Shown in pieces: positions 35,012 through 40,857 of a DNA stretch of 40,857 nt. The DNA is from Planctomycetota bacterium. GTDB taxonomy: Bacteria > Planctomycetota > UBA11346. Within the stretch, counting starts at the first letter, position 1. Every line of letters begins with the position of its first letter. The notes beneath the pieces are model-generated. The model was not told the origin of the DNA. It saw nothing but the letters and a program-made list of their open reading frames with translations, and made no database searches. The position numbers and the translations under genes were made by a program. The stretch lies in the NCBI GenBank assembly GCA_003136555.1, contig PLEW01000146.1:20905-61761 (forward strand), read 5' to 3'.

Positions 35012-36436
35012 TCAGCCCTCCCAGCCGGCCAGGCGGTGGCGCTGCAGCTTGCCGGTGGCGGTGCGCGGCAGCCGGTCGACCCAGCGCCAGCTGCGGGGAC
35101 GCTTGAAGCCGCTGAGCGCCTGGGCCATCCAGGCGGAGAGCTCGCTGTCGTCCGGCCGCTCTCCGCCCGGGACCAGGAGCGCCGCGACCGCCTGGCCCCA
35201 GTGCGCATCCGCGACCCCATGAACCCCGGCCTCGCTGATGGCGGGATGGCGTTCCAGCACCTCCTCGACCTCTGCGGGATCGATCTTCTCCCCGCCGCTG
35301 ATGATCACCTCGTCGCGCCGGCCATGCACCGACAGCTGGCCGTCGGCGTCCAGGCTGCCGAGGTCGCTGGTTGCGAACCACGCGCCGTGAGGGTGGGGGA
35401 TGGTCAGCCGTCCGCCCTCCTCGTAGCCGGCGAACAGCGCCGGGGAGCAGATCTCGATGGTGCCGCGCTCCCCGGGCGCGCACGCCGTGCCATCCTCCCG
35501 GCGGATGCGCACCTGCATGCCGGGGAGGGGTCTGCCGCAGCTGCCCGGCGCAACGGGGCGATCGCGCTCCGGGGTGCACACCTGGCTGGCGGCCTCGGTC
35601 AGGCCGTAGGTCTCCAGCGGCGGCAGCCCGAGGGCGCGGGCGTGCAGCGCGAGGTCGCGCGCCAGCGGGCCGCCGCCGGTGAGCAGTATGCGCAGGCGGG
35701 GCGCGAAGGGGCGCCCGGCGCGCCCGGCGACCAGGCGATGGAGCATGGTGGGCACCACGCTGATGCCGGTCGTGCCGGCATCGAGGAGGCGGTCGGCGGC
35801 CACGGCATCGAAGCGCTCGAGCAGGCAGAGCGCATAGCCGCACAGGCCCGCGCGGTAGACCAGGCTGGCGCCGCCGATGTGGTCCAGCGGCAGGCATCCC
35901 AGCCATTCATCATCGCTGCGCAGCTGCAGGCGTTCGACCGCCGCGGCCGCAGCCAGGCGCAGGGCGCCCAGGCTGAGGCGGACGGCCTTGGCGGGACCGG
36001 TGGTGCCGCTGCTGTAGACCACCAGCGCCGCCTGGGCATCGTCCAGCGGTGTGGGCTGCGGGATCGCCGCAGCCGGCTGGAAGGCATCGGGCAGCTGATG
36101 GACCGCCACGCCCGCGGCCTCGTCCAGGGCGCTGCCGGGAGCGGCCAGCACGGCTGAGCAGGCGGAGCGCTGGAGCTGCCCGAGCTGCTCGGCGCGGCTC
36201 AGCCGGCGGTTGATCAGCACGGTGGTGATCCCGCGCAGGGGCGCGGCCTGGAGCAGCGCCGCGCAGGCCGGGGTGTTGGCGCCGGCCAGGGCGATGCGCA
36301 TGCCCTGATGCAGCGAGCGCTCGGAGAGCCACGACAGCGCACCGTCCACGCCTGGCAGCCACCAGGCCCACGGGGTCACGGCGCGCAGCGCGGCGGGGAC
36401 GGGGGTGCTCGGCAGGAGCCAGCTGCGCGGTTCCAT
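35012..36436 (-). CDS. menE: o-Succinylbenzoate-CoA ligase (MenE)
   Basis: This 474-residue ANL-superfamily acyl-CoA synthetase activates o-succinylbenzoate with ATP and CoA in menaquinone synthesis. Its motifs are the ATP loop 'VVYSSGTTGPAKAV', 'LDHIGGASLVYRAGLCG', 'TYGLTEAASQ', 'GWFATSDLG'-type 'GAWFATSDLGSLDADG', 'GRRDEVIISGGEKIDPAEVEEVL', and the catalytic Lys in 'RTATGKLQRHRL'. The ATG at 36436 is preferred, 17 bases downstream of menC; the frame is open far upstream but without homology. It is the last gene of the men group and converges with cheX. Confidence 0.93.
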   Translation of the reverse strand: MEPRSWLLPSTPVPAALRAVTPWAWWLPGVDGALSWLSERSLHQGMRIALAGANTPACAALLQAAPLRGITTVLINRRLSRAEQLGQLQRSACSAVLAAPGSALDEAAGVAVHQLPDAFQPAAAIPQPTPLDDAQAALVVYSSGTTGPAKAVRLSLGALRLAAAAAVERLQLRSDDEWLGCLPLDHIGGASLVYRAGLCGYALCLLERFDAVAADRLLDAGTTGISVVPTMLHRLVAGRAGRPFAPRLRILLTGGGPLARDLALHARALGLPPLETYGLTEAASQVCTPERDRPVAPGSCGRPLPGMQVRIRREDGTACAPGERGTIEICSPALFAGYEEGGRLTIPHPHGAWFATSDLGSLDADGQLSVHGRRDEVIISGGEKIDPAEVEEVLERHPAISEAGVHGVADAHWGQAVAALLVPGGERPDDSELSAWMAQALSGFKRPRSWRWVDRLPRTATGKLQRHRLAGWEG

Positions 36437-36453
36437 GGACGCAATCACCAGCC

Positions 36454-37554
36454 TCAGGCGCGCAGCGCGCCGATGCCCAGTCCCGGGGTGGCGGTGAGCA
36501 CGATCGAGCCGTTCTCCACCGTCAGCGGTGCATCGGTGATGTCCTCTGCCAGGAGGATGCCGGTGGCCAGCCCGTGCGCGCGCTCCCCCAGGTCGAGGGC
36601 GGCGGTGTAATGGGTGGCGTGTGCGCGCCCGATCGAGCCGTCGAGGGTGGTGGTGATCACCACATCCAGGCCGCATGAGCGGGCGAGCTGGGCCGCCTGG
36701 AGGGTCGGGCGCCAGCCGCCGAGGAACATCGGCTTGAGCACCACCACGTCGGCCGCCTGGGCGGCCGCCACCCGGCCGATGTCGGCGGCGCTGCGCACGC
36801 TCTCGTCCACGGCGATCTTCATGCCGGTGCGGCGCCGCAGCGTGCCGAGCCCTTCGAGGTCGCCGGCGGCCATCGGCTGCTCGCAGAACTCGAGCTGGGC
36901 ATCGCCGGTCTCGACCGCGAATTCGAGCGCCTGGTCGATGTTCCAGCCGCCATTGGCGTCGGCGCGCAGCCTGGTGGCGGTGCCGATCGCCTCGCGCACC
37001 GCGTAGACCCGCTCGATGTCCTGCCCGAGATTGCCCTCGGCGCCGACCTTCAGCTTGAAGCAGGTGAAGCCGCCACGGCTCAGCTGCAACGCCGCCTCGG
37101 CGACCGCGGTGATCGAGCCGCCGAGCAGGGCATTCACCGGCAGGCGGTTGGAGGGCACGGGATTGCCGATGCTGGTGGCCAGGAGTGCGGCGAGCGGCCG
37201 CTCCTGCTGCTGGGCGAGGAGATCGATCAGCGCCCCTTCGATGGCCTGGCGGGCGCAGGGGGCGCCCTGCAGCAGCTTCTCCAGCGCCCCCAGCGGCGCA
37301 TCCGGCCTGCCGCGCTCGAGCCAGCTGATGAGGAAGTCGGCCTTCAGCGAGGTCAGGCTGCGGTTGAGCGCCTCGCGGCACTGCAGCACCGTCTCGCTGC
37401 CGAATTCCGGCAGGGGCGAGGCCTCGCCCAGACCGACATGCCCGGCATCATCGGCGATCGCCAGGGCCCAGACCGTGCGCTCGCTGATCGGCCCGCTGGC
37501 GGTGGCCAGCGGGGTCGCCAGGGGGAGCACGCGTTTTATCAGCCGGCAGCGCAT
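36454..37554 (-). CDS. menC: o-Succinylbenzoate synthase (MenC)
   Basis: This 366-residue enolase-superfamily enzyme dehydrates SHCHC to o-succinylbenzoate. The acid/base lysines are Lys169 (FKLKVG, K167-L-K169) and Lys274 (VVLKPMFLGG). The metal ligands are Asp199 (RADANGGW), Glu225 (EFCEQP) and Asp250 (AVDES). The capping N-terminal domain has 'GLGEASPLPEFG'. The ATG at 37554 overlaps the 3' end of menA by 16 bases, so translation is likely coupled. Some members of this family are N-acylamino acid racemases or dipeptide epimerases, but the men neighbours settle the role. Confidence 0.93.
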   Translation of the reverse strand: MRCRLIKRVLPLATPLATASGPISERTVWALAIADDAGHVGLGEASPLPEFGSETVLQCREALNRSLTSLKADFLISWLERGRPDAPLGALEKLLQGAPCARQAIEGALIDLLAQQQERPLAALLATSIGNPVPSNRLPVNALLGGSITAVAEAALQLSRGGFTCFKLKVGAEGNLGQDIERVYAVREAIGTATRLRADANGGWNIDQALEFAVETGDAQLEFCEQPMAAGDLEGLGTLRRRTGMKIAVDESVRSAADIGRVAAAQAADVVVLKPMFLGGWRPTLQAAQLARSCGLDVVITTTLDGSIGRAHATHYTAALDLGERAHGLATGILLAEDITDAPLTVENGSIVLTATPGLGIGALRA

Positions 37555-38456
37555 CGGGCTGCCATGGTAAGGGTCACGGCCAAGCACAAGCCGGTGATCA
37601 GCTCGAGGGCTGCCGAGCGTGAGAGATACCGGTTCAACCCCGCGCCCTGGGTGCGTACCAGGCCGCGGCACAGCATGCCGCCGCCCAGCCCCGCCACCGC
37701 CACCGGGATGGCCAGCAGCCAGCTATGCAGCAGCAGCGCGGCCAGCGCCAGGCAGCCGGTGGCGCCCAGGTGCAGGAGCACGATGTAGATGCGGCTGGCG
37801 CGGTCGCCCAGGCGCACGGCGAGGGTGCGCTTGCCGGCCGCCTGGTCGGTGGCGATGTCGCGCAGATTGTTGACCGCGATGATGCCGGTGGCCTGCAGTC
37901 CGACCGCCTCGGCGATCCACACGCAGATCGGATCGATGCCGTGGTGACCATGCGGGGCCGCCTGCACCCAGTAGCTGCCCAGGACCGCGAACAGGCCGAA
38001 GAAGAGGAAGACGAAGACGTCCCCCAGGCCGAGGTAGGCGAGCGGGTAGGGCCCCCCGGTATAGGCGATGGCGCACACCAGGCTGACCAGTCCCAGGACC
38101 AGGATGGGCCAGCCGCCCAGTCGGGCGAGGTAGAGGCCGATGGCCAGGGCGAGGATGAGCACCCCCGCCGTGGCCATCAGCATGGAGCGTGCGCTGATCA
38201 GGCCGCTGGCGACCGCCCGCTGCGGACCGAGCCGCGCGGGCGTATCGGCGCCCTTCAGGGCGTCGAAGGCATCGTTGGCGAAGTTGGTGCCGATCTGGAT
38301 CAGCAGCGCCCCGGCCAGGCAGGCGGCGGCCACCAGCCAGTCGATCGGCTCGGCGAAGCCCGCCAGCGCCGTCCCGACCACCACCGGCACCAGGCCGGCG
38401 GCGAGGGTCTTGGGGCGGGTGGCCTGGAGCCAGATGATCGGGATGGGCGTCGGCAC
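37539..38456 (-). CDS. menA: 1,4-Dihydroxy-2-naphthoate polyprenyltransferase (MenA)
   Basis: This ~305-residue UbiA-family membrane enzyme joins the naphthoate head group to a polyprenyl chain. The start is GTG 38456, where homology begins (PTPIPIIWLQATRPKTL); an ATG at 38564 would add 36 residues that look noncoding. The first Asp-rich motif is 'NFANDAFDALKGAD' and the second is 'NNLRDIATDQAAGKRTLAVRLG'. Eight or nine hydrophobic helices are visible. The length matches E. coli MenA. Its 3' end overlaps menC by 16 bases. Confidence 0.92.
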   Translation of the reverse strand: MPTPIPIIWLQATRPKTLAAGLVPVVVGTALAGFAEPIDWLVAAACLAGALLIQIGTNFANDAFDALKGADTPARLGPQRAVASGLISARSMLMATAGVLILALAIGLYLARLGGWPILVLGLVSLVCAIAYTGGPYPLAYLGLGDVFVFLFFGLFAVLGSYWVQAAPHGHHGIDPICVWIAEAVGLQATGIIAVNNLRDIATDQAAGKRTLAVRLGDRASRIYIVLLHLGATGCLALAALLLHSWLLAIPVAVAGLGGGMLCRGLVRTQGAGLNRYLSRSAALELITGLCLAVTLTMAARCAAG

Positions 38457-38613
38457 AGGGGGGGTCCGATGGACAGGTCCAGGCGTGCGGCGGATGAGCC
38501 GCGCATTGGAATGCCCCGATGCGGTCTGCGCAAGCTTCAGGGATCGACCATCCCGGCACCGCATCAGGCCGCCAGCGTACCCGGCGGCGGGGAGGCTCGG
38601 CGGACCGGGGCGC

Positions 38614-39453
38614 TCAGGGCAGGCGCGGAAACTGGCCGAAATCGGGCGGCCGCTTCTCGAGGTAGGCGCGATGCCCCTCCTTGCCCTCCTCGGTCATGTA
38701 GAAGAGCAGGGTGGCATTGCCAGCCAGCTCCTGGAGGCCTGCCTGGCCATCGCAATCGGCGTTGAAGGCCGATTTCAGGCAGCGCAGGGCGAGTGGCGAG
38801 TGGCGCAGCATCTCCTGGCTGATCGCCACCGTGCGCGCCTCGAGCTCGGCCAGCGGCCAGACCTCGTTGACCAGGCCCATCGCCAGCGCCTGCTGGGCAT
38901 CGTATTGTCGGCAGGTGTACCAGAACTCGCGCGCCTTCTTCTGTCCGATGCAGCGCGCCAGGTAGCTCGCCCCGTAGCCGCCGTCGAAGCTGCCGACCTT
39001 CGGCCCGGTCTGGCCGAAGCGCGCGTTGTCGGCGGCGATGGTCAGGTCGCACACCAGGTGCAGCACCTGTCCGCCGCCGATCGCCCAGCCGGCGACCATC
39101 GCCACGACCGGCTTGGGGCAGGTGCGGATCTCGCGCTGGAGGTCGAGGACGTTGAGGCGCGGCACGGCATCGCCGTGCTGGCCGCCGACATAGCCGCCAT
39201 GCTGGCGCACGCGCTGGTCGCCCCCGGAGCAGAAGGCCTTGTCACCGGCCCCGGTGAGGATGATGACCCCGACCTCGAGATGGTCGCGGGCGTGCTGGAG
39301 GGCGTCGCGCAGCTCCTGGATGGTCTGGGGGGTGAAGGCGTTATGCACCTCAGGACGGTTGATGGTGAGCTTGGCGATCAGGCCGCCCTCGAGCGCGGCG
39401 TGATGATAGAGGATGTGCTGGTAGCTTCGCTCGATGGCGGACCAGGTGGTCAT
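38614..39453 (-). CDS. menB: 1,4-Dihydroxy-2-naphthoyl-CoA synthase (MenB)
   Basis: This 279-residue crotonase-family enzyme closes the ring of o-succinylbenzoyl-CoA. Its motifs are '[14 protein letters not shown]', '[10 protein letters not shown]', the oxyanion part '[15 protein letters not shown]', and '[22 protein letters not shown]', which is diagnostic for MenB. It ends '[13 protein letters not shown]'. GGAGG precedes the ATG at 39453. It lies in the order menH, menB, menA along the transcript with a 156-base gap to menH. Confidence 0.96.
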   Translation of the reverse strand: MTTWSAIERSYQHILYHHAALEGGLIAKLTINRPEVHNAFTPQTIQELRDALQHARDHLEVGVIILTGAGDKAFCSGGDQRVRQHGGYVGGQHGDAVPRLNVLDLQREIRTCPKPVVAMVAGWAIGGGQVLHLVCDLTIAADNARFGQTGPKVGSFDGGYGASYLARCIGQKKAREFWYTCRQYDAQQALAMGLVNEVWPLAELEARTVAISQEMLRHSPLALRCLKSAFNADCDGQAGLQELAGNATLLFYMTEEGKEGHRAYLEKRPPDFGQFPRLP

Positions 39454-39609
39454 GGCGCGTTCCTCCCAGATGGCGGCGGACAGGCAGCCGTTGGCCGCCT
39501 GCGACCTGCCGGGCTGCGGCAGAGGCCCGCGAGCGTGCGGGGAATCCTGCGCCTGGCAATGGCCCGCGCGCAGACGCAATCGCGGCCTCGCCGTGCCCCG
39601 ATCGGTGCG

Positions 39610-40356
39610 TCAGCGCCCGCTGCCGGCGAGGAAGCTGGCGATGTTCCAGCCCAGCTGCTCCTGCTGCTCGCGGTGCACGGCATGGCCGGCGGTCGGGATG
39701 ACGGTGAAGCGGCTGCCGGGGATCAGTCCCGCCATCTCGGCCATATGGGTGCAATACGAGGGATCGGCGGCGCCGGCCACCAGCAGGGTGGGCATGCCCA
39801 GCCCGGATAGCCGCGGCCACAGGTCGTCGAAGGCGCCGGCGCCCAGGCTGCGCAGGGCGCCGGCCAGGCCGATCGGGTCATGGTTGAGGCGGATGCTGCG
39901 CAGGCTCTCCTCGTCAGCGCGCGAGAGCGGCGAGGCCGGCCGCAGGGCCGGGTTGCCCTGCCACCAGGAGACGAACGGGCCGATGCCGTCCTCCTCGAGC
40001 ATCTGCGCCAGGTGCTCGTCGCGCTCGCGGCGCGCCGCACGCTGGCTGAGGTCGCGGATGCCCGCGTGGCAGGAGATCAGGATCAGCCGCCGCACCAGGG
40101 AGGGATGATCGAGCGCCAGCTGCAGGCCGATGCGTCCGCCCATGCTGTAGCCCAGCACATCAGAGCCGCCCTCGGGCAGCCGCGCCGCCAGCGCGCGGAC
40201 CAGGGCATCCGGACCCAGCCCGGGCGGGCAGGGCTTCCAGCCATGGCCGGGCAGCAGCTCGCAGCGCCGGTCAGCCTCTACCGGCGCGAGCACCTCGCGC
40301 CAGGTCTGGTCGTTCTCGGTGTATCCATGCAGGGCGAGGAGCATGCCCTCCAGCAT
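39610..40356 (-). CDS. menH: MenH-like alpha/beta hydrolase (SHCHC synthase)
   Basis: This 248-residue alpha/beta hydrolase has 'LLALHGYTENDQTW' (oxyanion loop) and the nucleophile Ser71 in GYSMGG. It also has 'LLVAGAADPSY' (acid Asp) and the His in 'PTAGHAVHREQ'. MenH removes pyruvate from SEPHCHC in menaquinone synthesis. Its assignment rests partly on being directly upstream of menB. The start could be ATG 40356 or the ATG four codons later. It follows the glycogen phosphorylase gene by 42 bases; menD and menF are not present. Confidence 0.85.
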   Translation of the reverse strand: MLEGMLLALHGYTENDQTWREVLAPVEADRRCELLPGHGWKPCPPGLGPDALVRALAARLPEGGSDVLGYSMGGRIGLQLALDHPSLVRRLILISCHAGIRDLSQRAARRERDEHLAQMLEEDGIGPFVSWWQGNPALRPASPLSRADEESLRSIRLNHDPIGLAGALRSLGAGAFDDLWPRLSGLGMPTLLVAGAADPSYCTHMAEMAGLIPGSRFTVIPTAGHAVHREQQEQLGWNIASFLAGSGR

Positions 40357-40398
40357 GCGCAGGGCCCAGAATCGGCAAGCCCGCTGCCGGCGGGGCGT

Positions 40399-40857
40399 TC
40401 AGCCGACCGGCAGGGCCGGCACGGTGGCCAGGGTCCAGATGTCGCGGTTGTACTCGCTGATGGTGCGGTCGGTGGAGAACTTGCCGGAAGCTGCGGAGTT
40501 CATGATGCTCGAGATCGTCCAGCGGTCCTGGTCGAGGTAGAGCGCGCTGGCGCGCGCCTGCGCCTTGACGTAGTCGCCGAAGTCGCAGCACACCATCCAG
40601 TAGTCGCCCCAGGTGGTCAGGGTGCTGATGATGTCGTCGAAGATGCCGGGATCGACCTGGTTGAAATGGCCGCTCTTGATCAGCGCCAGGACGCGCTTGA
40701 GGTCGTCATTGGCGTCGATCACCGCCTGCGGGTTGTAGGTCTTGCGCATCGCCGCGATCTCCTCGGTGGTCTTGCCGAAGAGCAGGAAGTGCTCGTCGCC
40801 GACCTCTTCGCGGATCTCGATGTTGGCGCCATCCAGGGTGCCGATGGTGAGCGCGCC
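40399..40857 (-). CDS. glgP: Glycogen/alpha-glucan phosphorylase, C-terminal part (5' end outside window)
   Basis: The right edge cuts this minus-strand gene; 152 residues of the C-terminus are visible. The visible part begins 'GALTIGTLDGANIEI', the highly conserved phosphorylase segment near the PLP site. It continues 'VGDEHFLLFGKT' and 'DYWMVCCDFGDYVKAQ', with the final 'TISEYNRDIWTL'. Glycogen phosphorylases release glucose 1-phosphate. It is the first visible gene in the run that leads into the men genes; whether they share a transcript is unknown. Confidence 0.95.
   Translation of the reverse strand, partial: GALTIGTLDGANIEIREEVGDEHFLLFGKTTEEIAAMRKTYNPQAVIDANDDLKRVLALIKSGHFNQVDPGIFDDIISTLTTWGDYWMVCCDFGDYVKAQARASALYLDQDRWTISSIMNSAASGKFSTDRTISEYNRDIWTLATVPALPVG

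Overview
This is a GC-rich (roughly 70%) bacterial chromosomal window, densely coded on both strands, with about 34 protein genes. The organism is most likely a member of the Planctomycetota or a neighbouring PVC lineage. That is an inference from gene content: very large secreted multidomain proteins (PQQ propeller with CBM9 and PA14; ThuA with glucose dehydrogenase, PKD, cytochrome c and CBM6), LamG and malectin-like proteins, a C-terminally extended adenylate kinase, and a ribosomal protein S16 with a long Ala/Lys tail. No phage, transposon, CRISPR array, rRNA or tRNA was recognised. One lower-GC island (about 12.3-13.3 kb) holds a broken GNAT gene.

Layout. 1-6.05 kb (+): 3' part of a giant PQQ/CBM9/PA14 protein, a small anchored malectin-like protein and a SUKH (SMI1/KNR4) protein. 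6.1-7.9 kb (+): a GluQ-RS-like enzyme coupled by ATGA to a reduced MnmE-like GTPase, converging on hisH. 8.7-12.3 kb: a cupin-like lipoprotein, a renalase-like FAD enzyme and two convergent MerR-type regulators with cobalamin-domain architecture. One keeps the CarH W-x9-EH motif; the other has lost its B12 residues. 12.3-13.3 kb: island with a small basic ORF and the GNAT remnant. 13.3-19.3 kb (-): a phosphinothricin-type acetyltransferase downstream of B12-dependent ribonucleotide reductase (nrdJ), then a unit LOG protein, adenylate kinase-like protein, xth, ended by a strong terminator. Next to that terminator, upstream of nrdJ, lies an array of 11-bp tandem repeats. 19.5-24.8 kb (-): mnmG, FMN reductase, LamG protein, gnd, small lipoprotein. 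25-30.3 kb (+): glyA, the ThuA/GSDH/cytochrome fusion and a Dabb protein. 30.3-34.3 kb (-): a TRASH-like secreted protein, an FAD dehydrogenase coupled to an EamA transporter, rpsP and a STAS protein, divergent from cheX (+). 35-40.4 kb (-): menaquinone genes transcribed menH-menB-menA-menC-menE, preceded by the 3' end of a glycogen phosphorylase gene cut by the right edge.

How the genes fit together. menH, B, A, C and E cover the middle and late classical menaquinone steps; menF and menD must be elsewhere. nrdJ needs adenosylcobalamin, and a CarH-like cobalamin-type regulator lies nearby, so cobalamin status (and possibly light) may be sensed here. mnmG is intact, but the only MnmE-like protein in the window is a stripped-down version. 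The GluQ-RS-like partner coupled to it also acts, by family, on wobble base 34. Parts most worth following up are the 11-bp repeat array before nrdJ, the CarH-like/degenerate regulator pair, the coupled reduced wobble-base genes and the repeat-rich divergent STAS/cheX control region.
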